64,000 bases of DNA from Gemmatimonadaceae bacterium (GTDB lineage Bacteria > Gemmatimonadota > Gemmatimonadetes > Gemmatimonadales > Gemmatimonadaceae). The position numbers and the translations under genes are program-made. Of this stretch, positions 1 through 7,708 are shown one piece after another. Location: contig DATLTC010000089.1 of assembly GCA_035533755.1 (NCBI GenBank), forward strand, positions 43,941-107,940, written 5' to 3'. The notes beneath the pieces were generated by a model, which saw only the letters and a list, made by a program, of their open reading frames with translations, was not told the DNA's origin and did no database searches. Each line of letters begins with the position of its first letter. The stretch's first letter is position 1.

Positions 1-409
1 TGCCTTCGGCCCGCAGCTGCGCGCTCAGCTTGCCGATGAACGTGGTCTTGCCCGCCCCGTTCACACCGATGATCAGGATCACGGCCGGCTTGGCCTCGGG
101 CAGCACGAGCGCGGGATCGCTGCGCCCCGCCCGCAGCGCCGCCTCGACGCCCTCGGCCAGCGCCTCGCGGAACTCCTCGTCGGTCTTGACCTGCCCGCGC
201 TTGGCGCGCGCCTCGACCTCGGCCACCAGGCGGAGCGTCACCGGCACCCCGAAGTCGGCCTCGAGCAGCAGCTCCTCGAGCCCCTCCAGCGACCCTTCCC
301 TGACCCCGCCGCGCACCAGCACGCCCACGTCGCGCAGCGCCACGTCCTTGAGACGCTGCCAGATGGAGCGACGCGGCGTATCGCCGGATTTCCGGAGCAG
401 GCGTGGCAT
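1..409 (-). CDS. ftsY: FtsY, signal recognition particle receptor (5' part only, cut by window edge)
   Basis: SRP receptor GTPase that docks ribosome-SRP complexes at the inner membrane. The visible 136 residues begin at an ATG (407-409), MPRLLRKSGDTPRRS, followed by the helical N domain and then the G1 P-loop GVNGAGKTTFIGKL close to the window edge. In FtsY and Ffh this loop opens the G domain, so roughly the last half to two thirds of the protein lies outside. The N-terminal acidic A domain seen in enterobacteria is almost absent, giving a short FtsY. The gene is the last visible member of the dcw run, 33 nt after the VWA-like gene, so it is probably cotranscribed. Ffh shares the P-loop, but the short N-terminal region and the IIGVNG context favour FtsY. 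Confidence 0.9.
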   Translation of the reverse strand, partial: MPRLLRKSGDTPRRSIWQRLKDVALRDVGVLVRGGVREGSLEGLEELLLEADFGVPVTLRLVAEVEARAKRGQVKTDEEFREALAEGVEAALRAGRSDPALVLPEAKPAVILIIGVNGAGKTTFIGKLSAQLRAEG

Positions 410-442
410 GGCAGGCAATCTAACGGAGGCCCGGGCGCCCCA

Positions 443-2245
443 TCACCGAAGTCCCGCGCGCCGGCGCAACACCCACTCCGCGCACAGCAGCAGCACGAGC
501 AGCACGTACGGCCAGCCGGCGTCCCGCGCCGGGGGCGGCCCCCCGCGCACCACGGCGCCGCCCACCGTCCCCGAGGCCATCCGCGGCGGCCGCGGCACCA
601 GCTCCGCCGGCGCGTTCACCACGAGCGTGGCCGTCCCGCCGACGACCGCCGCGTCGTAGGTGCCCTCGGGCAGGGGGCCCGACGTCGTCGTGGACGACGT
701 CGCAGCGAATCGCAGATGGAGCGTGTCCGCGCGCCCGCCCCCGCGCGGCGTGAGCGCCACGATCACCACCGAGTCGCCGGCCGCGCCGCGCCGCCAGACG
801 ATCGGATCGCCGGCCCGCACCAGCCGCGCGTCGGGCACCGCCGCCCGGCGATCGGCCCGCTGCGACGCGAGGTAATCGAAGATGCTCCCCCAGAGCGCCG
901 TGTAGGCATCGGCCGATCGCCCGCCCCGGAACTCCCAGCGCCACAGATCCGACGCCGCCACCACGACCACGCGGCGCGGCGCATCATCCCCGGCAATGAT
1001 CGTGCGCGTGAATGCCTCGCGCCCGCGCCGGGCTTCGAGTCCGCGCCATGCCCCCCTGGGCTCCGCGCCCCCACCCACCAGCAGCGGCGGCAGCGAGTCC
1101 CATGGCAGGCCGCCCAGCGCCGGGCTGAGCGGCGACACCGGCGCGCCGCTCACGTACCACTCGTTGCCGTCGCCCACCGTGGGGACGATGAGCGCCAGCG
1201 GAGCCCGCGTGGCCTGCCGCGGCGGCCCGAAAATGGCCGTGTCGCCCTGCAGGATGGCCACCGGCGCATCCCGGAACGCCGCCCGCACGTTCGCGTCGGT
1301 CACCTTCTGGTAGGTGCCGTCCACCACCCAGTTGCCGGGCGAAACGTGGTAGAATCCGCGCGTGGGAAGCGCCACCGCCCCCCGCAGCACGGCCAGCGCG
1401 TAGCGCGCGTCGTAGTCCGGCGATGTGGACACGAACACCGCGCCCGGCTGACGCGACACGTCAATGCCCACGCCCAGCGAGTCGTTGCGCGGTTCGGAGT
1501 CGCCGGACGACGCCACCACCGCCCGCAGCACCGCCGGCCCTTCGGGCGCGTCCACGCGCACGCGGAACTCCAGGGCCCGCTCGGCAAACGGGGCCAGCGC
1601 GTCGAACCGGAGCACGGCCAGCACGCGCGTTCCCAGGAAGAGCGTGGCGGCGCCGGCGGCCGCCCCCGCGGATCCCGCCGCGATCGTCAACCGCGGCTCG
1701 ATCGTATCGCCGCCCACCACCGCCCGCGGCGCGTCCAGCGAGAGCGCGGCCGCGTCGCGCACCGCGGCATGGCCGATCACCACCACGCGCGATCCGGCCG
1801 GCAGCGCGCGCAGCGCGGCCGCGCCGGGCAGCACGCCGTCGGTCACGACCACCACCGGCCGGCCGGTGGCCAGCGCCCTATCCACCACGGGTTGAACGTC
1901 GGAGTGCCGGTCGGCCGGAACCGTGGGCACGGGCGCCGCGCGCAGCGAGTCGCCGAACAGGAACAGCGAGTCGCCGCGCGCGGCGCGGGCCGAATCCACG
2001 GCCACGCGCCAGGCCGCGCCGCCGCCCGCGGCCGCCATGCTGGCCGAGGCGTCGAGCGCCACCCACGGCGGGATCACGCGCGACATTCCCACCGGCGCGT
2101 CGAGGAGCAGGGCCATGACCAGGGTCAGCGCGGCGGCCCGGAGCGCGGCCGGGAGCGGCGTGGCGGGCAGGCGGCGCGGGCCGCCCCAGCCGTACTGGAG
2201 TGCCGCACCCGCCGCGCCGACGAGCGCCGAGATGAGCCAGAGCAT
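443..2245 (-). CDS. Membrane protein with VWA-like domain, unknown function
   Basis: 600 aa. The N-terminus has two hydrophobic segments (about residues 1-17 and 34-50). A MIDAS-like stretch, VALDASASM (D65, S67, S69), follows, so a von Willebrand A fold probably begins there. The middle is rich in beta-strand-like Val/Ala sequence and contains AILQGD and a second alpha/beta region. The protein ends with a single hydrophobic helix (about 577-592) and a basic tail RRRAGLR. This layout, short membrane segments at both ends and a VWA or glutamine-amidotransferase-like periplasmic middle, is known for BatA-like membrane proteins, but I cannot assign a family. It lies between the M23 peptidase and ftsY in the dcw run, which suggests an envelope role by context only. 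Confidence 0.6.
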   Translation of the reverse strand: MLWLISALVGAAGAALQYGWGGPRRLPATPLPAALRAAALTLVMALLLDAPVGMSRVIPPWVALDASASMAAAGGGAAWRVAVDSARAARGDSLFLFGDSLRAAPVPTVPADRHSDVQPVVDRALATGRPVVVVTDGVLPGAAALRALPAGSRVVVIGHAAVRDAAALSLDAPRAVVGGDTIEPRLTIAAGSAGAAAGAATLFLGTRVLAVLRFDALAPFAERALEFRVRVDAPEGPAVLRAVVASSGDSEPRNDSLGVGIDVSRQPGAVFVSTSPDYDARYALAVLRGAVALPTRGFYHVSPGNWVVDGTYQKVTDANVRAAFRDAPVAILQGDTAIFGPPRQATRAPLALIVPTVGDGNEWYVSGAPVSPLSPALGGLPWDSLPPLLVGGGAEPRGAWRGLEARRGREAFTRTIIAGDDAPRRVVVVAASDLWRWEFRGGRSADAYTALWGSIFDYLASQRADRRAAVPDARLVRAGDPIVWRRGAAGDSVVIVALTPRGGGRADTLHLRFAATSSTTTSGPLPEGTYDAAVVGGTATLVVNAPAELVPRPPRMASGTVGGAVVRGGPPPARDAGWPYVLLVLLLCAEWVLRRRAGLR

Positions 2246-2285
2246 GGGGGGCGCCTAGTGGAGCACAGCGCCGGCGCCGGCGCGC

Positions 2286-3548
2286 CTAGCGCTGCGCGAG
2301 CGTCGTGACGTCGTCGCCGCTGCCCTGCAGTTCGGCGAGCACGCGGTCACGCACCTGATCGAACTGCGCCACCTGCGTGGTCGGGATCGGCTCGCCACCC
2401 ACGTTGCGCAGCGCCAGCCGCGGATCGCGTTGCACGCCGTGCACGAGGAACTCGAAGTGCAGGTGCGGGCCGGTGGCCAGGCCCGTCATGCCCACGAAGC
2501 CGATCGTCTCGCCGATCGAGACGCGCGCCCCCGCGTGGATGCCGCTGGCGAACGCGCGCAGGTGCCCATACCGCGACGAGAAGCCGTTGGGATGCCGGAT
2601 CTCGATGAGGTTGCCGTACCCGCTGGCCCACCCGGCGCGGACCACGACGCCGTTGCCGATGGCGCGCACCGGCGTGCCGGCGTTGGCCGCGTAGTCGATG
2701 CCCTTGTGGTCGCGCCAGAGCTTGAGAATGGGATGGAAGCGGTTGCCGAAGGCGCTCGAGATGTACTTGAAGCGGAGCGGCACCCGCAGGAACGCCGCCT
2801 TGAGCGACCGCCCCTTCTGATCGAAATAGTCGCCCTGCACCTTGTCGTTGGTGTAGTGCACGGCGTCGATCGTGGTGCCCGACAGCACGAGCTGCGCGGC
2901 CACGATGTCGCCGATGCGCACCGTGCCGTTGGAGGCCACCGACCGCGGCACCATGACGCGGAAGGAGTCGCCATTCTGCAGATCGCGGCTCATGTCCACG
3001 CGGTACTGGTAGACGTTGTCCGCCATCTGCACGACCACGGCGTCCTGCGCGTCGCGCGGGAGGAGCGAGTCGGCGGCCGCGTACACGGCCTGGTACAGGT
3101 TGGAATGGATGGTGCCCTGGATGACCAGGGTGTCGGTCTTCCACGGCAGGCGCTCGTCCTTCTCGGTCCAGCCGGCAGCGCCCCGGATCAGATGCAGGAA
3201 GTGATCGGCGGCCAACTGCAGCACGATCTCGGTGGGCTCGGAATCGGAGGGCGAGGCGTTGATCACCGCCACACGCATCCCGGCCGGAATGCGGCGCGGA
3301 TTGATGGAGGTGGCCGCCTGGACGGCGTTGCCCGCCGCCGTGTCGCTGAGCCCGCCCCGTTCCAGCACGCCCACCAGCGTCTCCCCGCGGGCTACGGTGT
3401 CGAACGGCAGCTCCCAGCTGGGCTTGGCGACGCTATCGGAAAGCACCTGCGCCACCGGAGGAGCAATCGGCGGCGTCGCGCGCATGGCGAAGACGGCAAG
3501 AACCGCCACCACCAGATAGGTGATGGCGCGAGCGGCGCGTACCGTCAA
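2286..3548 (-). CDS. M23-family murein endopeptidase with LysM/OapA-like N-terminal region
   Basis: 420 aa. One N-terminal membrane anchor (about 7-23) is followed by a region resembling the LysM/OapA-like domain of Gram-negative M23 enzymes, with the motif [13 protein letters not shown]. The C-terminal lysostaphin-like domain holds the zinc and catalytic motifs: HKGIDYAA (H about 281, D about 285), a GYGN-type strand, and HLHFEF (about 361-366). Expected role: cleavage of peptide cross-links in periplasmic peptidoglycan, as MepM-type enzymes do. The start is TTG, overlapping the ftsZ stop (TTGA), with GGAGG about 8 nt upstream inside ftsZ, so translation is probably coupled to ftsZ. That coupling suggests septal wall hydrolysis, which is inference. 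Confidence 0.88.
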   Translation of the reverse strand: MTVRAARAITYLVVAVLAVFAMRATPPIAPPVAQVLSDSVAKPSWELPFDTVARGETLVGVLERGGLSDTAAGNAVQAATSINPRRIPAGMRVAVINASPSDSEPTEIVLQLAADHFLHLIRGAAGWTEKDERLPWKTDTLVIQGTIHSNLYQAVYAAADSLLPRDAQDAVVVQMADNVYQYRVDMSRDLQNGDSFRVMVPRSVASNGTVRIGDIVAAQLVLSGTTIDAVHYTNDKVQGDYFDQKGRSLKAAFLRVPLRFKYISSAFGNRFHPILKLWRDHKGIDYAANAGTPVRAIGNGVVVRAGWASGYGNLIEIRHPNGFSSRYGHLRAFASGIHAGARVSIGETIGFVGMTGLATGPHLHFEFLVHGVQRDPRLALRNVGGEPIPTTQVAQFDQVRDRVLAELQGSGDDVTTLAQR

Positions 3549-4744
3549 TCCATCTGCCTCCGTATGAAGGTCGGGATCTCCATGTCGCTGAGATCGTTTC
3601 CGGCCTTGTCCTTGTCCGCGGCCGCCGGCCGGGCCGGACGCGTCGCGTCCGAGTTGCCCTGCGTCCCCGTCCCCCGCGGCGGCACGGCGCTGGGCCGCGT
3701 CGTCCGCGTGCCGGGGAACGGAATCACCGGCGCGCCGCGGCCCATCAGCGGATGGTCGTGCGACGGCGTGATCCCCGTCTGCACGGTGCGGTCGAACCCG
3801 GTGGCGATGACCGTGACCCGCAACTCGCCCTGCATGGCCGGTTCGTGCACGGCGCCGAAGATGATCTCGGCGTCGTCCCCGGCCGCGTCGTGCACGATGT
3901 CGCTGATCTGGGTGACCTCGCCGAGCGTCAGGTCGCCGCCGCCCGTGATGTTGAGCAACACGCCCCGCGAGCCGGAGATGGACACGTTGTCGAGCAGCGG
4001 GCTCGAGATGGCCTGCTGCGCCGCTTCCATGGCCCGGTTCTCGCCGCGGCCGATCCCGGTGCCCATGAGCGCCGACCCGCCCTCACGCATCACCGTGCGC
4101 ACGTCGGCAAAGTCCACGTTCACGAGACCCGGCTTGGTGATCAGCGTGCTGATGCCCTGCGTGGCATGCAGCAGCACTTCATCGGCCTTCTTGAGCGCAT
4201 CCTGGAACGGGATCCCCTTGCCGACCACGGCCAGCAGCCGCTCGTTGGGGACGACGATCATCGTGTCCACGTTCTTGCGCATCTCGGCGATGCCCTGCTC
4301 CGCCTGCCGCATGCGCTTGCGCCCCTCGAACAGGAACGGCTTGGTCACGATCCCCACGGTGAGCGCGCCGGCCTCGCGAGCCAGTTCCGCCACGACGGGC
4401 GCCGCACCGGTGCCGGTGCCGCCCCCCATGCCGCAGGTGATGAACACGAGGTCCGCCCCCTGGAGCGCCGCCCCGACCTCATCGCGATTCTCCTCGATGG
4501 CCTGGCGCCCGATCTCGGGTCGCGCCCCGGCGCCCAGTCCGCGGGTCAGCTTCTTGCCGATCTGGACCTTGATGTCCGATCGCGAACTCAGCAAGGCCTG
4601 ATTGTCGGTGTTGACCGAGATGAACTCCACATGCTCGAGGCGCTCCTCGATCATGCGGTTGACGGCGTTGCCGCCACCCCCGCCCACGCCCACGACCTTC
4701 ATCCGGGCGTGCTGATTCGCGCTTTCTTCGAACTCGAAGACCAT
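3545..4744 (-). CDS. ftsZ: Cell division GTPase FtsZ
   Basis: 399 aa tubulin-like GTPase that forms the Z ring. [16 protein letters not shown] opens the nucleotide site, [12 protein letters not shown] is the tubulin signature loop, and [11 protein letters not shown] carries the T7-loop region. After a Pro/Thr-rich linker the protein ends with [11 protein letters not shown], the conserved C-terminal peptide that binds FtsA and other partners. I start at ATG 4744 (MVFEFEES): the frame is open 38 codons further upstream, but that stretch does not look like FtsZ and GGGAG lies about 10 nt before ATG 4744. Unlike the rest of the cluster ftsZ is separated from ftsA, by an opposite-strand ogt gene and a 365-bp leader, so it probably has its own promoter. 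Confidence 0.97.
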   Translation of the reverse strand: MVFEFEESANQHARMKVVGVGGGGGNAVNRMIEERLEHVEFISVNTDNQALLSSRSDIKVQIGKKLTRGLGAGARPEIGRQAIEENRDEVGAALQGADLVFITCGMGGGTGTGAAPVVAELAREAGALTVGIVTKPFLFEGRKRMRQAEQGIAEMRKNVDTMIVVPNERLLAVVGKGIPFQDALKKADEVLLHATQGISTLITKPGLVNVDFADVRTVMREGGSALMGTGIGRGENRAMEAAQQAISSPLLDNVSISGSRGVLLNITGGGDLTLGEVTQISDIVHDAAGDDAEIIFGAVHEPAMQGELRVTVIATGFDRTVQTGITPSHDHPLMGRGAPVIPFPGTRTTRPSAVPPRGTGTQGNSDATRPARPAAADKDKAGNDLSDMEIPTFIRRQMD

Positions 4745-4861
4745 GCGAGTGGAACTCCCGCACTTGCAAGGTGGGAACGATCGGCGGTACAGCCTCCGAC
4801 CGCACGTCGGGATCACGCCGGCGGTGTCGCGACGATGCCGCACACCGTAGTCGTGCAAGCA

Positions 4862-4891
4862 GTTGCGGCAATATAACGCTTTTACCGCAAC
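4862..4891. promoter_or_regulatory. Inverted repeat GTTGCGG-N16-CCGCAAC upstream of ftsZ
   Basis: Perfect 7-bp arms at 4862-4868 and 4885-4891. The 16-bp centre is AT-rich; read on the minus strand it contains TTATATT, which could serve as a -10 box for ftsZ about 118 nt upstream of the start codon. The symmetry around a possible promoter core suggests an operator, though a weak stem-loop in the leader RNA is also possible. No -35 at the standard spacing is obvious. Confidence 0.3.
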
Positions 4892-4942
4892 CGACTACCC
4901 CTGTTTCAAGGACGACGCATGCATGGAAAGAGCACGCGACTC

Positions 4943-4951
4943 TTATCCACA
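4943..4951 (+). promoter_or_regulatory. Perfect DnaA box TTATCCACA in the ftsZ upstream region
   Basis: An exact match to the consensus 9-mer bound by DnaA domain IV, about 200 nt upstream of the ftsZ start and outside any coding sequence. A single box is not an origin. In other bacteria DnaA is known to act on some cell-division promoters, so a link of ftsZ expression to replication is possible but unproven. Confidence 0.4.
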
Positions 4952-5109
4952 ATCAGAGCGGTGACAGCAGTTTTTTGACATGACTTTCTCGACCGCCCCG
5001 CCTTGCGCGCACCACGACGCCGCGCCACTCTGCACAATCGCCGAGGCCGATCGCTCAGACCCCGCGTGCCCCGGTGCGGTTCCACCCTGCACCGATCCCG
5101 CCGCCATCC

Positions 5110-5616
5110 ATGCCCGACGCCGTTCGATTTCTCACCATGCCCAGTCCGGTGGGCGCGCTCACGCTCGCTGCGAGCGCGGCGGGGCTCGTCGGCGTGTACT
5201 TCGAGCGCCACCAGCATGGGCCGCCGCCGCGCCAGCAATCGCGCTGGGTGCCCGATCGCGGGCAAGCCAACCCGGGATCCGTCGTCTTGGCGCGCGCCCG
5301 ACACCAACTGAACGCCTACTTCGACGGTACCCTCACGCGATTCGACCTACCCCTCGCCGCGGAGGGCACGCCCTTCCAGCGCCAGGTATGGGACGAGCTG
5401 CGCCGGATCCCCTTCGGCTCGACGATGTCCTACGGAGAGTTGGCCCGCGCGCTGGGGCGCCCGACGGCGGCACGCGCCGTGGGCGCCGCCAACGGACGCA
5501 ACCCGATCTCGATCGTGGTGCCCTGCCATCGCGTGATCGGCGCCGACGGATCGCTCACGGGCTTTGGCGGCGGCATGGAGCGCAAGCGCTGGCTCTTGGA
5601 GCACGAACGACGGTAG
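5110..5616 (+). CDS. ogt: Methylated-DNA-protein-cysteine methyltransferase (Ogt/MGMT)
   Basis: 168 aa suicide repair enzyme that takes the alkyl group of O6-alkylguanine onto its own cysteine. The active-site signature [14 protein letters not shown] is intact, preceded by the helix-turn-helix with [10 protein letters not shown] and the arginine-finger region [11 protein letters not shown]. The N-terminal ribonuclease-like half is present. I choose ATG 5110 (MPDAVRFL); the frame is open back to a GTG at 5074, but the extra 12 residues are Pro-rich and unlike the family. No clear ribosome binding site is seen at either. It is the only plus-strand gene before 57 kb, sitting inside the dcw cluster between ftsA and ftsZ, and its stop codon lies inside the first unit of an 8-bp repeat array. 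Confidence 0.93.
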   Translation: MPDAVRFLTMPSPVGALTLAASAAGLVGVYFERHQHGPPPRQQSRWVPDRGQANPGSVVLARARHQLNAYFDGTLTRFDLPLAAEGTPFQRQVWDELRRIPFGSTMSYGELARALGRPTAARAVGAANGRNPISIVVPCHRVIGADGSLTGFGGGMERKRWLLEHERR

Positions 5617-5721
5617 GAGGGTAGGACGGAAGGGGGGTAGGACGGATGACTGCGAACGCAGTGCCGTCCTACCCCCCTACGCCCCTACGCCCCTACCGTC
5701 GTACGCCCCGCCCGTCCTACC
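5612..5721. repeat. 8-bp repeat cluster with long hairpin between ogt and ftsA
   Basis: Three copies of GGTAGGAC or GGTAGGAG (5612, 5620, 5636; spacing 8 and 16) face copies of the complement GTCCTACC (5666, 5714), separated by degenerate CCCCTACG units. The centre is a perfect 14-bp inverted repeat, 5632-5645 with 5664-5677, enclosing a second perfect 6-bp stem ACTGCG/CGCAGT (5649-5654 with 5657-5662). It fills the gap between the convergent ogt and ftsA ends, so it could end transcription from both sides, though it lacks a T tract. It also resembles a REP/BIME-type element. The same octamer recurs at 14075-14106 and 41379-41386. Confidence 0.75.
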
Positions 5722-5726
5722 ATCTC

Positions 5727-6983
5727 TCAGAAAAAATCCTGCAGCCAAAATTTGAGCTTCTGCACCCACTTCTCCATGCCGGCGCCGCTCACCCCGTGGC
5801 GCTTGGCGGTGGACGAGGCGCCGAGCGCCAGCCGCGTGGCGCCGAACTGGGCGAGTCCGACCACGGTGGCGAACCGCGGAGCTTCCACCGAATCGCTCAA
5901 CCCGCCGATGTTGTCGGCCGGCGCGCCCACCCGGACGCCGGTGCCGAACGCATCGGCCGCGAGTTCCCCCGCGCCCTGCATGGCGGCCGCGCCCCCCGAG
6001 AGCACGATGCCGGCGCTCAGGCGGTTGGCGTATCCGGCGTCGGCGATGTCGTGTTGCACGAGATCGAAGATCTCGTCCATACGCTGGTGGATGATGTGCG
6101 CCAGCAACTCGCGCGGAATCTGGCGCTCGCCCTGGGCCACCGTGCTCGGCAGCTGGATGATGTCCAGCGGGTCGACCAGCGGTTCGTACGCGCAGCCGTA
6201 GCGCTCCTTGAGCCGCTCGGCGTCGGCCTGCGTGACCCCCAATCCGTGCACGATGTCGCTGGTCACGTTGTTGCCGCCGAACGGGATCGTGCCCAGGTGG
6301 CGGATCTTGCCTTCGTGGAAGACGGCGACATCGGTGGTGCCGGCGCCCATCTCCACGAGCGCCACGCCCAGTTCCTTCTCGTCCTCGGTGAGCACGGCGA
6401 GCGCGCTCGCCAGCGGCTCGAGCACGAGGTCGCGCACCTTGTAGCCGGCGCGCTCCACGCTCTTGCGCAGGTTGATGGCCGGCGAACTGCCGATCGTCAC
6501 GAGGTACATCTCCACCTCGAGACGCATGCCGCTCATGCCGATCGGATCGCGGATCCCGGTGTTCTTGTCCACCGAGTACTCCTGCGGGATGGCGTGCAGC
6601 AGTTCGCGGTCCTGCGGGATGGCCTGGGCCCGCGCCACTTCGTTGGCGCGCTCCACGTCGGCCCGGGTGATCTCGTCGCCCGACACGGCCACGATGCCCT
6701 TGCTCGTCATCGCCTGCACGTGCTCGCCGGCGATGCCCGCGTACACCTCCTGCACCTGCACGCCCGCCATGCGCTCGGCATCCTGCAGCGCCTTGCGCAG
6801 GGAGCGGGTCGTTTCCTCGATGTCGGACACGAGGCCGCGCCGCATGCCGGTGGTGCGCGCTTGCCCCACCCCCAGCACCTTGATCGAGGGATGCCGCGGA
6901 AGATCGCCGACCACTTCGGCGATGATGGCGGTGGTCTTGTTGGAGCCGATGTCGAGACCGGCGACGAGGCGTTCTGCGTTCAT
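5727..6983 (-). CDS. ftsA: Cell division protein FtsA
   Basis: 418 aa actin-fold ATPase that tethers FtsZ to the membrane. The N-terminal phosphate loop is GLDIGSNKTTAII; the 1C subdomain covers roughly residues 85-165; the second phosphate region is ALVEMGAGTTDVAVF; the adenosine motif is IVLSGGAAAMQG. The last 14 or so residues, KWVQKLKFWLQDFF, form the expected C-terminal amphipathic membrane-targeting helix. It overlaps ftsQ by 4 nt (ATGA). The next gene on this strand, ftsZ, is about 1 kb away beyond ogt, so the usual ftsA-ftsZ coupling is broken here. Confidence 0.95.
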   Translation of the reverse strand: MNAERLVAGLDIGSNKTTAIIAEVVGDLPRHPSIKVLGVGQARTTGMRRGLVSDIEETTRSLRKALQDAERMAGVQVQEVYAGIAGEHVQAMTSKGIVAVSGDEITRADVERANEVARAQAIPQDRELLHAIPQEYSVDKNTGIRDPIGMSGMRLEVEMYLVTIGSSPAINLRKSVERAGYKVRDLVLEPLASALAVLTEDEKELGVALVEMGAGTTDVAVFHEGKIRHLGTIPFGGNNVTSDIVHGLGVTQADAERLKERYGCAYEPLVDPLDIIQLPSTVAQGERQIPRELLAHIIHQRMDEIFDLVQHDIADAGYANRLSAGIVLSGGAAAMQGAGELAADAFGTGVRVGAPADNIGGLSDSVEAPRFATVVGLAQFGATRLALGASSTAKRHGVSGAGMEKWVQKLKFWLQDFF

Positions 6984-7708
6984 TTGAGTCGGGCGATCAC
7001 TTGGTCACGGAATCGTAGGTCCAACTCGGCAACCGCGAGCTGGCGTCGCGCGAGGTCGCGCTCCACCGGCCCCAGGTCCTCCAAGCGGTGAACGGTCACA
7101 TCAGCCATCGCGCGAACGAGGAGCGTGGGCAGGGAGAAGTCCACCTCGTCTCCCTCCCGCCGCACGTCGCTCACCCGCTGGTACAGCTCGGGCGCGCTGC
7201 GCCGCAGTTCGCCCAGCAATCGCAGAACCGCCGTGTCGCGGCTCGCCAGAATCGGCACGTCCACCGCGGCCTTCGACGGATCGATCGGCAACGGCAACCC
7301 CGATGCGTCGTACGGACGCAGTCCCTGCGGGGTCGGCACCATCGCCACCGGCACCCGCTCGACGATCGTCACGACGAGCGTCCCCGGAAGCTTACGCCGA
7401 ATCGCGGCGCTGCGCACCTCCGGCAATTGCGCGACCCGCGCTTCGAGGGGACGGAGCGCGGTCCACACCGATACCGTGGTATCGACGTGCAACTGGCGCA
7501 GAATGTCACGAGTCGAGGTGTACCGCGCGCCGACGATCGACACCCGGCGCACGCGAAAGAAGGCCATCCGCGACAGCACCGGCGGCCCCCACCAGGGCGC
7601 AGCGGCCGCGGCCAGCACGAGGAGCGCGATCGCCACGCGCTTCCAGCGGCGCCGGCGAGCGGGCCCCGGCGCGGCGGGTGCCGGCGCGTCCACGGCGTCG
7701 CCGGTCAC
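6980..7708 (-). CDS. ftsQ: Cell division protein FtsQ (DivIB)
   Basis: 242 aa bitopic divisome protein that bridges FtsL/FtsB and the septal synthase. A Pro/Ala-rich and Arg-rich cytoplasmic tail (about 1-23) leads to one membrane helix (about 24-42). The POTRA domain follows (FFRVRRVSIVGARYTS, about 48-115), then the FtsQ beta domain with VERVPVAMVP. The start is GTG 7708, overlapping the murC stop as GTGA, with GGAGG 4 nt upstream; the frame is open far upstream but only as a shadow of murC. Length is typical. Confidence 0.9.
   Translation of the reverse strand: MTGDAVDAPAPAAPGPARRRRWKRVAIALLVLAAAAAPWWGPPVLSRMAFFRVRRVSIVGARYTSTRDILRQLHVDTTVSVWTALRPLEARVAQLPEVRSAAIRRKLPGTLVVTIVERVPVAMVPTPQGLRPYDASGLPLPIDPSKAAVDVPILASRDTAVLRLLGELRRSAPELYQRVSDVRREGDEVDFSLPTLLVRAMADVTVHRLEDLGPVERDLARRQLAVAELDLRFRDQVIARLK

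Larger units (their letters stand above)
4745..5109. other. Divergent intergenic region between ftsZ and ogt
   Basis: A 365-bp gap between divergent genes, visibly richer in A+T than its surroundings around 4860-4985. It contains a 7-bp inverted repeat around a TATA-like core (4862-4891), a perfect DnaA box (4943-4951), and a TTTTTTGACA stretch at 4971-4980 whose TTGACA matches a -35 hexamer on the plus strand but has no good -10 partner 17 nt downstream. No convincing gene is seen. It must carry the ftsZ promoter (minus) and probably the ogt promoter (plus), but exact promoters cannot be fixed by eye. Confidence 0.6.

Noticed and set aside
443..2308. Long plus-strand frames opposite the VWA-like gene and elsewhere
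   Set aside because: They are mirror frames of minus-strand genes, dominated by Arg, His and Pro, a usual artefact of high GC content.
3545..4858. Longer FtsZ with a 38-residue N-terminal extension
   Set aside because: The extension is Cys/Arg-rich and unlike FtsZ; ATG 4744 has a usable Shine-Dalgarno sequence and the expected N-terminus.
4943..4951. Chromosome origin oriC
   Set aside because: Only one DnaA box is present at each of the two sites, with no box cluster, unwinding element or origin genes nearby.
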